The notes under the pieces: generated by a model
Seen by the model: the letters and a program-made list of their open reading frames with translations, nothing else
The model's database searches: none
Told to the model about the DNA's origin: nothing
DNA from: JBBQFI01 sp038321775
Lineage (GTDB): Bacteria > Verrucomicrobiota > Verrucomicrobiia > Chthoniobacterales > UBA10450
DNA: 64,000 bases
Direction of reading: 5' to 3'
Assembly: GCA_038321775.1 (NCBI GenBank)
Contig: JBBQFI010000007.1
Location: forward strand, 62,001-126,000
Position numbers and translations under genes: made by a program
Shown: positions 9,804-18,574 of the stretch, in pieces
Layout: each line of letters opens with the position of its first letter
How positions within the stretch are numbered: the first letter of the stretch is position 1

Positions 9804-10370
9804 TTAACGACTGCCGGGTTTGACGGCGGGAACGGAAGCAAGATCAGCGGGGATTTTATCGGCTTCGAATGTTTCCACATTCAGTTGCATTAAGCTAACG
9901 AAAGGACAACCGAAATCCGGCTTCTTGTCGCCACTGCGATCGACGATGACACCGACGCCAACAACGTTGCCGCCATGTGCGCGCACAATATCGATCGTTT
10001 GTTGTACGCGGCCGCCGCGGGTGACGACGTCTTCAGCGACGACGAATTTCTCGTTAGGCGCGATCGTAAATCCGCGACGCAAGACCAGTCCACCGGCTTC
10101 CTTCTCGGCGAAGATGTGGCGTTTGCCTAACGAGCGACCAACTTCCTGGCCGACGATGATTCCGCCGAGCGCAGGAGAAATGACGCTGTCGCAATCAATG
10201 TCGCGCAAGCGATCGGCGAGCATGCCGCAGACCCGCGCCGCGATGTCAGTGTGTTGAAGGAGGATGGCGCACTGAAAAAACTGGCGGCTGTGCAATCCGG
10301 AACGCAGAATGAAATGACCATCCAGCAAAGCGCCGGTCTTGCGAAAGAGCTGCAGCAGATCCTCGCTCAT
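9804..10370 (-). CDS. pyrE: Orotate phosphoribosyltransferase
   Basis: The enzyme joins orotate to PRPP to form orotidine 5'-monophosphate in pyrimidine synthesis. The 188-residue product carries the PRPP-binding loop KFVVAEDVVTRGGRVQQT near residue 110, with the acidic pair ED followed by VTRGG, typical of orotate phosphoribosyltransferases. The N-terminal FRKTGALLDGHFILRSGLHS matches the substrate-binding start of PyrE, where FxLxSGxHS is conserved. It lies 12 bases after ridA, and its TAA stop is followed after one base by the ATG of the three-domain glycosyltransferase, so it is embedded in one transcript with glycan genes. Confidence 0.93.
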   Translation of the reverse strand: MSEDLLQLFRKTGALLDGHFILRSGLHSRQFFQCAILLQHTDIAARVCGMLADRLRDIDCDSVISPALGGIIVGQEVGRSLGKRHIFAEKEAGGLVLRRGFTIAPNEKFVVAEDVVTRGGRVQQTIDIVRAHGGNVVGVGVIVDRSGDKKPDFGCPFVSLMQLNVETFEADKIPADLASVPAVKPGSR

Positions 10371-10382
10371 GAGCGAGATGGA

Positions 10383-10808
10383 CTAACCAGAAGTATCGCT
10401 GACAGATCGGCCACCGCGAGGTGCGGCCTCATCTGCCATGGCGATTACTTCGATCTCCACGTGCGCGCCTTTGGGTAAAGCAGAGACTTGAACGGTCGAT
10501 CGCGCCGGTGGCTGTTCCTTGAAATAGGATCCGTAGATTTCGTTTACGGTTTGAAAATCGCCGAGGTCGGTGAGGAAAATCGTGGTCTTGACGATGTGAT
10601 CGAAATTCAATCCTTCGGCTTTGAGGATGGCGGCAATGTTTTCCATGACACGCCGCGTTTGTGCGGAAATATCCCCCGTCACAATCTGGCCGCTTTTCGG
10701 ATCGAGCGGGATTTGGCCGGCGCAAAAGATCATCGAGCCGGCTCGGACTGCCTGTGAGTAGGGACCGACTGCGGCCGGCGCTTCGTTCGTGGAAATGATT
10801 TTCTTCAT
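10383..10808 (-). CDS. ridA: RidA family protein (2-iminobutanoate/2-iminopropanoate deaminase)
   Basis: RidA proteins hydrolyse reactive enamine/imine intermediates made by PLP enzymes. This 141-residue product starts ISTNEAPAAVGPYSQAVRAG and has the hallmark C-terminal part PARSTVQVSALPKGAHVEIE. The Arg in ARSTVQV is the conserved substrate-binding residue of the family. It is slightly longer than the usual about 125 residues because of a short C-terminal tail (about 12 residues). It is the first gene of the minus-strand operon and is divergent from secA, with 113 bases between the two starts. Confidence 0.92.
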   Translation of the reverse strand: MKKIISTNEAPAAVGPYSQAVRAGSMIFCAGQIPLDPKSGQIVTGDISAQTRRVMENIAAILKAEGLNFDHIVKTTIFLTDLGDFQTVNEIYGSYFKEQPPARSTVQVSALPKGAHVEIEVIAMADEAAPRGGRSVSDTSG

Positions 10809-10921
10809 TCGCTCGATATTATCCGCAAAGTCGGATTCAACAACGACAGATTCCTCTATTCCAGCGCGCGAGACGCCGGCCGAATGACAAATGAGCGAAT
10901 CTCGTCAATATTACGCGCTGA
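10809..10921. promoter_or_regulatory. Divergent intergenic region between ridA and secA
   Basis: These 113 bases must hold the start signals for the minus-strand ridA-pyrE-glycan operon and for plus-strand secA. I see no convincing -35/-10 pair, no strong hairpin and no clear Shine-Dalgarno sequence before the secA ATG at 10922. The call rests on gene orientation alone. Confidence 0.45.
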
Positions 10922-13900
10922 ATGGTCAACTGGATTTTAAAGAAGATTCTCGGCTCGAAAAATCAGCGTGAAATCAAGCGGCTGATGCCGATGACGCGGC
11001 AGATAAACGAATTCGACGAGCGATTAAAAGCGCTCTCGGATGACGAACTGCGTGCCAAAACTGCGGCGTGGAAGCAGGAATTCTCTTCGATTTCCGATGT
11101 GCAGGAGCAATGGAAAAAGCTTGATGAAATTCTGCCGGAAGCCTTCGCGGTTGTAAAAAACGCAGCGCGCCGTTTGACCGAACGGCAACAGACTTTCGAA
11201 GTCTGCGAACAGCCGATGACGTGGAACATGGTGCACTTCGATGTGCAATTGGTTGGCGGAATTGTTTTGCATCGCGCCCGCATCGCGGAAATGGCGACAG
11301 GCGAAGGCAAGACGCTGGTGGCGACGTTGCCGCTGTATCTCAATGCGCTCACCGGACGCGGTGCGCATCTCGTGACGGTGAATGATTACCTCGCTCGCCG
11401 CGATGCGGAATGGATGGGCGAACTGTATCGCTTTCTCGGCCTGACGGTGGGCGTTATCCAGCACGATCAACCGCCCGATCTTCGGCGCGAGCAATACGCG
11501 GCGGATATCACTTACGGGACGAATAGTGAGTTTGGTTTCGATTATTTGCGCGACAACGGCATGGCTACAACGCGCGAGCAGCAAGTGCAGCGCGGATACA
11601 ATTACGCGATCGTCGATGAAGTTGATTCCATCCTGATCGACGAGGCGCGCACGCCGCTCATCATCAGCGGACCAGCGACGGTTTCGACGCATCAATACGA
11701 TAAATGGAAACCGCTCATCGAACAGCTCGTGCGCAAGCAGAACATGCTGGTCAATCGACTCGCGAGTGAAGCCAAGGAAGCTTTCGACAAAAACGAACTC
11801 GAAGCGGGCGGCCTGCTCATGTTCAAAGTGAAACTCGGACAGCCGCGCAACAAACAGCTCTTGCGCATGATGGAAGATCCGGAAAAACGCAAGGCAATCG
11901 ATAAAGCCGAGCTGCAGTTTTATCAGGATTCGCGCAAGGAGGAGCTCTTCGCGCTCAAGGAAGAATTATTTTTCACGCTCGATGAGAAATCGCAGGAATC
12001 GGATTTGTCGGAGCAAGGGCGCGCGTTTTTAAATCCGGACGATCCCGATTCTTTCGTTCTGCCGGATTTAATCAGCGAATTTACAGAGATCGATTTGGAC
12101 GCTGCTATTTCGGACGACGATAAAGAGCGACAGAAAAAGGAGCGACAAGAGCATTGCGACGCGCAAGCGGAACGCATTCACAATATCTCGCAGCTTCTGC
12201 GCGCTTACTGTCTTTTTGAAAAAGATGTGCAGTACGTGATCGAGGAAAACAAAGTCGTCATCGTGGACGAATACACCGGTCGCAAAATGCCGGGCCGCCG
12301 TTGGAGCGACGGTTTGCACCAGGCGGTGGAAGCGAAGGAAGGCGTGCAGATCGATCGCGAGACACAAACGCTCGCCACGATCACGATTCAAAATTATTTC
12401 CGGCTTTACCACAAACTCGCCGGCATGACTGGAACGGCGGAAACGGAAGCGAACGAATTTCACGATATTTATAAACTCGAAGTCGCTGTGATTCCGACGA
12501 ACCGCCCAGTGGCGCGCAAAGATCACAATGATCGTATCTACAAAACGCGGCGCGAAAAATACAACGCGGTCATCAACGAGATCAAAGATTGCCACGCGAA
12601 ACAACAGCCGGTGCTGGTGGGAACAGTGAGCGTGGAAGCGAGCGAATTACTCAGCCGCATGTTGAAGCGCGAAAAAATTCCGCACAACGTGCTCAACGCA
12701 AAGTTCCACATGCAGGAAGCGGAGATCGTGCAACGCGCCGGCCAGCCGGGCACGGTTACGATTTCCACGAACATGGCCGGTCGCGGAACCGACATTAAAC
12801 TCGGTACGGGTGTTCCGGATCACGGCGGTCTTTTTGTCATTGGCACGGAACGTCACGAGTCGCGCCGCATTGATCGCCAGTTGCGCGGACGTTGCGCGCG
12901 CCAGGGTGATCCGGGTAACTCGCGTTTCTACGTCAGTTTTGAAGATGATCTCATGCGCAATTTCGGCGCGGCCGATCGCATGACGAAAATCATGGAGCGC
13001 TTCGGTCTTGAAGAAGGCCAGGAACTCGAGCACGCGTGGTTAAACAAATCCGTCGAGACGGCGCAGAAACGCGTCGAGCAACGCAATTATCTCATTCGCA
13101 AACGCACGCTCGACATGGACGACGTGATGAATAATCAGCGCGAAGTCGTCTACGGTTATCGCAACGAAGTCATCGATTCCGACGAGCCGCGGCCGCTTAT
13201 CTACGAAGTGATCGACGAGGCAGTGCCGGCGAAAGTGAAGGAATATCTGGGCGATGAGCGAACGGAAGAGCCAAACTTTTCAGGCCTGTTGCATTGGGTG
13301 AATACGACATTTCCACTCGGCCTAACGAGTGAGAAAGCACAATTCGAAACGCGTCCGGTGGGGGAAAACACGAAGTTTTTGATTGAGAAAATCAAGGACG
13401 CCTACGAGCGGAAATCCTCGCACGAAGAACCGACCGCGGTAAAAAGTCTCGAGCGTTACATTATTCTCAACGCGATCGATCGGCTCTGGCAGGAGCATCT
13501 TTATGCCATGGATGCGTTGCGCGAAGGTGTTTATTTGCGCGCCTATGCGCAGAAAGATCCACTCGTCGAATACAAGGCGGAAGCTTACGAAATGTTCACC
13601 GAACTAATGGCGAACATTAAAAACGAAGTGTTGCACAATCTTTTCCGCAGCACGTCGAACTTGCAGGCTTTCGAAAATTTTCTCGCGACGCTGCCGCAAT
13701 TTCTCATGCGCGAGCACGCGCCGACTTCGCCAACCGCCACGCCCGATCGAATCCGCCAGCCGCAACCTGTTGGCGCGTTGGCTGGCGTAGAGGGAAATGG
13801 CGATGGCGCAGGAGAAGTGAAACTCGATTTGCCTGTGCGTCGCAGTATGCCGAAAGTCGGCCGCAACGAACCGTGTCCTTGCGGGAGCGGGAAAAAATAT

Positions 13901-13927
13901 AAGAACTGTTGCGGCCGCACGGCGTGA
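10922..13927 (+). CDS. secA: Preprotein translocase ATPase SecA
   Basis: SecA drives post-translational protein export through SecYEG. This 1001-residue protein has the Walker A MATGEGKTLVATLPLYL near residue 120, the DEAD-type VDEVDSILIDEARTP, and NMAGRGTDIKLG with RQLRGRCARQGDPGNSRFY in the second nucleotide-binding fold. The C-terminal zinc/SecB-binding tail NEPCPCGSGKKYKNCCG is complete. It is about 100 residues longer than E. coli SecA. The extra length is a charged insertion in the preprotein-crosslinking region, roughly residues 275-400, rich in Lys, Glu and Asp. Long SecA forms are known in Bacteroidetes and related phyla. The many exported proteins in this window are its likely clients. 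Confidence 0.97.
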   Translation: MVNWILKKILGSKNQREIKRLMPMTRQINEFDERLKALSDDELRAKTAAWKQEFSSISDVQEQWKKLDEILPEAFAVVKNAARRLTERQQTFEVCEQPMTWNMVHFDVQLVGGIVLHRARIAEMATGEGKTLVATLPLYLNALTGRGAHLVTVNDYLARRDAEWMGELYRFLGLTVGVIQHDQPPDLRREQYAADITYGTNSEFGFDYLRDNGMATTREQQVQRGYNYAIVDEVDSILIDEARTPLIISGPATVSTHQYDKWKPLIEQLVRKQNMLVNRLASEAKEAFDKNELEAGGLLMFKVKLGQPRNKQLLRMMEDPEKRKAIDKAELQFYQDSRKEELFALKEELFFTLDEKSQESDLSEQGRAFLNPDDPDSFVLPDLISEFTEIDLDAAISDDDKERQKKERQEHCDAQAERIHNISQLLRAYCLFEKDVQYVIEENKVVIVDEYTGRKMPGRRWSDGLHQAVEAKEGVQIDRETQTLATITIQNYFRLYHKLAGMTGTAETEANEFHDIYKLEVAVIPTNRPVARKDHNDRIYKTRREKYNAVINEIKDCHAKQQPVLVGTVSVEASELLSRMLKREKIPHNVLNAKFHMQEAEIVQRAGQPGTVTISTNMAGRGTDIKLGTGVPDHGGLFVIGTERHESRRIDRQLRGRCARQGDPGNSRFYVSFEDDLMRNFGAADRMTKIMERFGLEEGQELEHAWLNKSVETAQKRVEQRNYLIRKRTLDMDDVMNNQREVVYGYRNEVIDSDEPRPLIYEVIDEAVPAKVKEYLGDERTEEPNFSGLLHWVNTTFPLGLTSEKAQFETRPVGENTKFLIEKIKDAYERKSSHEEPTAVKSLERYIILNAIDRLWQEHLYAMDALREGVYLRAYAQKDPLVEYKAEAYEMFTELMANIKNEVLHNLFRSTSNLQAFENFLATLPQFLMREHAPTSPTATPDRIRQPQPVGALAGVEGNGDGAGEVKLDLPVRRSMPKVGRNEPCPCGSGKKYKNCCGRTA

Positions 13928-14109
13928 TTCCATCCCGGCGGGCAGTTTACAACTCGTTAGGCGCGGCGATTTTATCCGCCGCTCGAACTGATTGCTCCGG
14001 CGCCGGAATCTTTCGCGGCTGCACATTCGCTGCGAAACAACGTCCGCGAGACAGCCGCATGCTTTGCCGCTAGCGTTTTATTTGCGTCACGTTGGCGAAC
14101 GCCGAACGA

Positions 14110-14986
14110 ATGGACAGAAATAATCACGAAGACCACGATTCTTCTTCGCAAACCAAAGAGGAGACGAAATCTCGCGGCGACCAGGGATCTTCCTCGCGCA
14201 AGCAAGATCACGAGGAAGCCGATTCGAATGAGAGGAAGAAATCAGAATCCGGCAAATCTGAGAGCGACGAAAAGGAAAATAAAAAACCGAAAACTCCTTG
14301 GAAGAAGGCTTTGCCTGCAATCCGTCCAAGGTTACGACGCGCTTGAGACCAGCAAAACGATGCTTTGGATCGGTCTGCCGCAGTTGTTCATCTTCCCGAT
14401 CATTCCGCAGTTGATGAAACGCTTCGATCTGCGCGTGCTCGTCTGTTTCGGCGCCGCCATCTTCGCGGTCAGTTGTTTCAGGAACATCAGCATGTCGCCA
14501 GAGTATTCCGGCCCGCAGTTTTTTTGGCCGAACATCGTGCGCTCGTTAGGCCAGCCGTTCACCATCGTACCGCTCTCCGCGCTCGCCACCGCCAATCTCG
14601 CGCAAGGCGAATCGGCTGATGGCTCCGCCATTTTCAACATCGCGCGCAACATCGGCGGCTCGGTCGGCATCGCCCTCGTCTCGACGGTGCTGACACGTCG
14701 CGAACAATTTCACGATATGCGCATCGGCGAATCGATCAGCATCTACCGCCTCGCCGTCCAGCAACGTCTCGAAACCATCGCCGCCACTTTTGCCGCCAAA
14801 GGTTTCGGACCGGAGACCGCCATGCAACAAGCCTACGCGTCGCTCAAAGGCATTGTCCGTCGCGACGCCTACATCCTGGCCACGAACAGTACTTTTCTGA
14901 TGGTTGGCGTGCTGCTCTTCTTCGGCGCTGCCGTGGTCTGGGTTTGCAAAGGCACGGCCGCCAAGGCGGACGCGGGCGGCCACTGA
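14110..14986 (+). pseudogene. Remnant of an EmrAB-type efflux operon (5' part of emrA joined to 3' part of emrB)
   Basis: From the ATG at 14110 a frame encodes a charged, Lys/Glu/Ser-rich N-terminus ending in KKPKTPWKKALPA, as expected just before the membrane anchor of an HlyD/EmrA-type protein. It stops at 14346. A second frame, continuing to 14986, encodes the C-terminal part of a DHA2-family transporter: LQSVQGYDAL, then TMLWIGLPQLFIFPIIPQL, IVRSLGQPFTIVPLSALA and NIARNIGGSVGIALVS, ending in a last helix and a short tail. The transporter's first half is absent. The simplest reading is a deletion that fused emrA and emrB around 14315-14325, out of frame. An ATG at 14228 could still translate the transporter part, so residual expression is not excluded. 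Confidence 0.7.
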
Positions 14987-14997
14987 TTTCTGTCCAA

Positions 14998-15570
14998 ATG
15001 CTAGATACCGCTTTTTTCCAGACCGACACGATTCGTTGCGCTCGGAATTTGATCGGGACGCAACTCGTTTGGGGAAAATGCGCGGGGACGATCGTCGAGA
15101 CGGAAGCTTACCTCGCGGAAAACGACGAAGCCTCACACACATTCAGCCGTCCGAGCACGCGCAGCTTCATCGAGCGAAACAAACCGGGCACTTGCTACAT
15201 CTATTTTAACTACGGCGTGCATTGGATGCTCAACGTCCTCGTCAAAGGCGGCCCGCGCGATGGATTGATTTTGATTCGCGCACTCGAACCGACACGCGGT
15301 CTTTACTTCATGAAAGCTCGCCGCGGCGTAGAAGATATCCGTCGCCTTTGTTCCGGCCCCGGCAAATTGACGCAAGCTCTTGATATCAACGCACGGCATC
15401 ACGAAATTGATTTGTGCCGCGACCCCAGACATCATTTCCTCGCTCGCACGGCGGTAAAAAAGATCGCCGTGAGCGCCGATTCGCGCATCGGCATCAGTCG
15501 ATCGAAAGAATTTCACTGGCGATTTACACTTCGTGACAGTTCTTTCGTCAGTGTTGCCGTGAAATCTTAG
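14998..15570 (+). CDS. mpg: DNA-3-methyladenine glycosylase (AAG/MPG family)
   Basis: The protein removes alkylated purines from DNA as the first step of base excision repair. It has 190 residues, starting with ATG at 14998. The family core is clear. GTIVETEAYLAEND contains the Glu that activates water in human AAG. FSRPSTRSFIERNKPGTCYIYFNYGVHWMLNV matches the conserved RN..MF..G..YVY.IYGMH..LN segment, here given in pieces: RNKPGTCYIYFNYG and HWMLNV. SGPGKLTQALDI is the next conserved block. It lies 12 bases after the efflux remnant and 43 bases before mnmA. Confidence 0.9.
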   Translation: MLDTAFFQTDTIRCARNLIGTQLVWGKCAGTIVETEAYLAENDEASHTFSRPSTRSFIERNKPGTCYIYFNYGVHWMLNVLVKGGPRDGLILIRALEPTRGLYFMKARRGVEDIRRLCSGPGKLTQALDINARHHEIDLCRDPRHHFLARTAVKKIAVSADSRIGISRSKEFHWRFTLRDSSFVSVAVKS

Positions 15571-15613
15571 AAGCGTTGACCTGTGCATTAATCACAGTGA
15601 CTTTACGTGGCCA

Positions 15614-16714
15614 ATGAACGGGAAAGGACAGCGAGTTTTGCTCGGCATGAGCGGTGGAGTCGATTCCAGCGTGGCCGGTTATCTTTTGCGCGAACAGGGA
15701 TACGACGTGGTCGGCGTGACGATGAAGGTCTGGCCGCAGGACTGCATTTCGCGCGCGGAAGACAAATGCTGCGGACCGCAGGCAGTAGCCGATGCGCGCA
15801 ATGTCGCCCATTCGTTAGGCATTCCGCATTACGTGGTCGATGAAGCCGATCAATTCGAAAAACTCGTGATCGATTATTTCTCGAGCGAATATCAGGCCGG
15901 CCGGACGCCGAACCCATGCGTGATGTGCAACGAGAAACTGAAGTTCGGCAATCTTTGGAATAAAGCCGAAGCGCTCGGGTGCGATTTTATCGCGACGGGA
16001 CATTACGCGATCATCGAACATCACGGCGAACGCGCAGTGCTGCGCAAAGGAGCCGATCCGCAAAAAGATCAGTCGTATTTTCTTTTCAGCTTGCGCCAGC
16101 CGCAGTTGTGGCGCGCGCTCACGCCGCTCGGTGGAATGGCGAAACCGGCGATTCGCGAGATCGCGCGCTCGTTAGGCTTGAAGGTCGCCGACAAGGCCGA
16201 TAGCCAGGAAATCTGTTTCGTGCCGGGAAATGATTACAAGGCGTTTCTGCGTTCGCACTTGAACGAAAATGAATTTCATCCGGGCGGGATTTACGATTTG
16301 TCGGGAAATTTTCTCGGCGAACATGAGGGCATCGAGATGTTTACCGTCGGACAACGGAAGGGCTTGCCCGGTGGATCGCCGGAGCCGCGTTACGTTGTCG
16401 ATATCGATGCGGCCACCAACCGCGTCATTGTCGGCACCGCGGAGGATGTAGTTTCTGAAGAGTTCGAGATCGATCGCGTGAACTGGATCGGTAACGAACC
16501 GGACGACGAGCCGATCGAAGCGACGGTGAAGATTCGTTATAGCCATCCGGGAACGACTGCGACGGTACGCGCGTTATCGGAAAACCGTGCGCAGGTGCAG
16601 CTGCATCTGCCGCAGAAAGCAGTCACGCCCGGTCAGGCCGCGGTTATATATAATGGCGATGTGGTTCTTGGTGGCGGCTGGATCTGCCGGCGCGCGGCGC
16701 TCGTTCCGGCCTAA
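15614..16714 (+). CDS. mnmA: tRNA-specific 2-thiouridylase MnmA
   Basis: MnmA adds sulfur to U34 of tRNA-Lys, -Glu and -Gln. The 366-residue product has the PP-loop GMSGGVDSSVAGYLL near residue 11, the catalytic Cys in TPNPCVMCNEKLKFG and the second Cys in DSQEICFVPG. Together these identify the family. The TAA stop is inside a copy of the dispersed motif GCCTAACGA (16709-16717). Two more copies lie inside the gene (15812 and 16169), both read in frame as Ser-Leu-Gly and both using the Leu codon TTA. cutA starts four bases after the stop. Confidence 0.96.
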   Translation: MNGKGQRVLLGMSGGVDSSVAGYLLREQGYDVVGVTMKVWPQDCISRAEDKCCGPQAVADARNVAHSLGIPHYVVDEADQFEKLVIDYFSSEYQAGRTPNPCVMCNEKLKFGNLWNKAEALGCDFIATGHYAIIEHHGERAVLRKGADPQKDQSYFLFSLRQPQLWRALTPLGGMAKPAIREIARSLGLKVADKADSQEICFVPGNDYKAFLRSHLNENEFHPGGIYDLSGNFLGEHEGIEMFTVGQRKGLPGGSPEPRYVVDIDAATNRVIVGTAEDVVSEEFEIDRVNWIGNEPDDEPIEATVKIRYSHPGTTATVRALSENRAQVQLHLPQKAVTPGQAAVIYNGDVVLGGGWICRRAALVPA

Positions 16715-16717
16715 CGA

Positions 16718-17041
16718 ATGGCAGATGAAGTTCTGCTCGCGTTGAGCACATTTCCAGATCGCGGCACGGCGCAGCGCATCGCGGAAGAATTGGTCGTGGG
16801 TCGTTTTGCCGCCTGCGCGAATGTCGCGTCCGCTGTCGATTCCATTTACTGGTGGAAAGGCGAAGTGGAAACCGCGACCGAAGTCATGGTCTTTTTCAAA
16901 ACGACAACAGCCCGCTTTCCCGCGTTCCTGGAAAAATTGAAATCGCTGCATCCGTACGACTCGCCCGAGATCGTTTCCTTTCGCATCGATCACGGCTCGC
17001 CGGATTATTTGCGTTGGGTGTCGGAAAATTGCGCGACGTAG
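16718..17041 (+). CDS. cutA: CutA1 divalent-cation tolerance protein
   Basis: CutA1 is a small, very stable trimeric PII-like protein whose physiological role is still debated. It was first linked to copper tolerance. The 107-residue product has the family pattern: ALSTFPDRGTAQRIAEELV, then GRFAACANVASAVDSIYWWKG, then EVMVFFKTT, and a C-terminal HPYDSPEIVSFRI. The Tyr-Trp-Trp-Lys and HPYDxPE blocks are diagnostic. Its ATG begins immediately after a dispersed motif copy that also ends mnmA, so the two genes are only three bases apart and probably cotranscribed. Confidence 0.93.
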   Translation: MADEVLLALSTFPDRGTAQRIAEELVVGRFAACANVASAVDSIYWWKGEVETATEVMVFFKTTTARFPAFLEKLKSLHPYDSPEIVSFRIDHGSPDYLRWVSENCAT

Positions 17042-17081
17042 ACGGCGCTTGATTTGCCCGGCGCAAGTTCTATATCCGCTG

Positions 17082-18461
17082 ATGAACTTTCTTCGTCCTT
17101 TGCGAATTTTTCTCGCGTTTCCTTTCTTCCTCGCGACCGGCGCATTTGCCGCTGACCCAGTCATCGCGCTAAAAGCTGCGCACCTTTTCGATGGCAAATC
17201 GAAATCGCTCATGAGCAACGCAGTTGTGCTCGTGCAGGGAAATAAAATCACCGATGTCGGTAGCAACGTGCAAATCCCGACCGATGCGCAGGTGATCGAT
17301 TTGGGTGATGCAACGTTGTCGCCCGGTTTCATGGATGCGCACACGCATCTCACCCTCGATTATTCCGGGAACTACAATGAGCGCCGGCTGAAAGAGCTGG
17401 ATCTCAACGTATCGGAGATGGCTTACGAATGTCTGGCGTATGCGAAAGCGACACTCGAAGCCGGATTTACTTCCGTGCGCGATGTCGGCAGTCGCGTAAC
17501 CAACACCCACGATTTTCCGGACGTTTCGTTGCGCAATGCGATCAATCGCGGCCTGGTCGAAGGTCCGCGCATGCTCGTGGCGACGCACGGCATCGGCGCG
17601 ACGGGTGGACATTTCGATCCGTTCGGCGGCTTTCGCGATATGCTTTTTGGCCGCGAGCCCGATTGGACTGACGGCATCGCCGATGGTCCGGAAGAGATTC
17701 GCAAAGCTGTCCGCTATGAAGTGAAGAACGGCGCGGATGTGATCAAGGCCGCGGTTTCGGGCGGCGTGCTTTCATTGAAGGATGAAGTGGATGTGCCGCA
17801 ACTGACGCCGGCGGAAATGACCGCCCTGGTCGATGAATCGCATCGGTTGCGCAAAAAAGTGGCGGTGCATTGCCACGGCGATCAGGCGGGACATGACGCG
17901 ATCCTGGCGGGCGTTGATTCGATCGAGCACGGTTCGTTTTTGAAACCGGAAACTTTGCAGCTCATGAAAAGCAAAGGGACTTATCTCACGCCGACTTTGC
18001 TGGCCACGGAATACATCATGCCGCGTTTGAAAACGTATCCGCCGGCGGTGCAGGCCAAGGCGCAAGCAGCAGCCGATGCGCGCTCGGAAATGTTTCGGAA
18101 TGCGGTGAAGATCGGCGTGAAAGTTTCGTTCGGCACCGATGCGGCGGTTTATCCGCACGGGCAAAATGCGAAGGAATTTGCGTTGATGACGGGCCTCGGG
18201 ATGGCGCCGATCGAAGCGTTGCGTTCCGCGACTTCGGTGGATGCGGATTTGTTAGGCGTGGCGCAAAAGCTCGGCACAATCGAGAAAGGCAAACTGGCGG
18301 ATATCGTCGCGATGCCGGGCGATCCAACGCAGGACATCACCGCGACAGAACGCGTTTCGTTTGTGATGAAGGACGGAAAAGTTATCAAGAACGGACCCGC
18401 GAAAGCTCCGGCGCCGACAGCATCGGCCGATGTTCCGATGGAGGTTGGCGCGCTCGAATAA
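17082..18461 (+). CDS. Exported amidohydrolase (prolidase-like)
   Basis: I chose the ATG at 17082 because it opens a signal peptide (MNFLRPLRIFLAFPFFLAT, then GAFAADP). A TTG 33 bases upstream is less likely. The 459-residue protein belongs to the metal-dependent amidohydrolase superfamily: FMDAHTHL near residue 85, a candidate carboxylated Lys in GADVIKAAVSGG, VAVHCHGDQAGHD near 261, DSIEHGS, and SFGTDAAVYPHG near 349. These supply the expected two-metal site. Related proteins act on Xaa-Pro and Xaa-Arg dipeptides in the periplasm. The substrate here is unknown. A paralogue of the same type is encoded on the other strand at 40133-41473. Confidence 0.88.
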   Translation: MNFLRPLRIFLAFPFFLATGAFAADPVIALKAAHLFDGKSKSLMSNAVVLVQGNKITDVGSNVQIPTDAQVIDLGDATLSPGFMDAHTHLTLDYSGNYNERRLKELDLNVSEMAYECLAYAKATLEAGFTSVRDVGSRVTNTHDFPDVSLRNAINRGLVEGPRMLVATHGIGATGGHFDPFGGFRDMLFGREPDWTDGIADGPEEIRKAVRYEVKNGADVIKAAVSGGVLSLKDEVDVPQLTPAEMTALVDESHRLRKKVAVHCHGDQAGHDAILAGVDSIEHGSFLKPETLQLMKSKGTYLTPTLLATEYIMPRLKTYPPAVQAKAQAAADARSEMFRNAVKIGVKVSFGTDAAVYPHGQNAKEFALMTGLGMAPIEALRSATSVDADLLGVAQKLGTIEKGKLADIVAMPGDPTQDITATERVSFVMKDGKVIKNGPAKAPAPTASADVPMEVGALE

Positions 18462-18505
18462 CTTGTCCTGATAATTTGACAAGAGGGAGCGAGCGATCAT
18501 ATTCG

Positions 18506-18534
18506 CCACCCGCTCGAGACTAATTCTCGGGTGG
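18506..18534 (+). promoter_or_regulatory. Hairpin in the rplA leader
   Basis: The arms CCACCC..GAG and CTC..GGGTGG pair, with a four-base bulge on the left side and a seven-base loop. The hairpin lies about 40 bases before the rplA start. L1 is known in other bacteria to repress its own operon by binding a 23S-rRNA-like leader structure, so this is a candidate site. I cannot show that it has the L1 consensus. It could also be the terminator of the preceding amidohydrolase, although no T-run follows. Confidence 0.35.
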
Positions 18535-18574
18535 AAAAGCAGGAGAGCAACCGCTCACTTGAACTGCAAAATTT

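Noticed and set aside
18506..18534. Firm assignment as an L1-binding autoregulatory site
   Set aside because: A hairpin is visible, but I could not match the L1 consensus, so it is listed only as a candidate.
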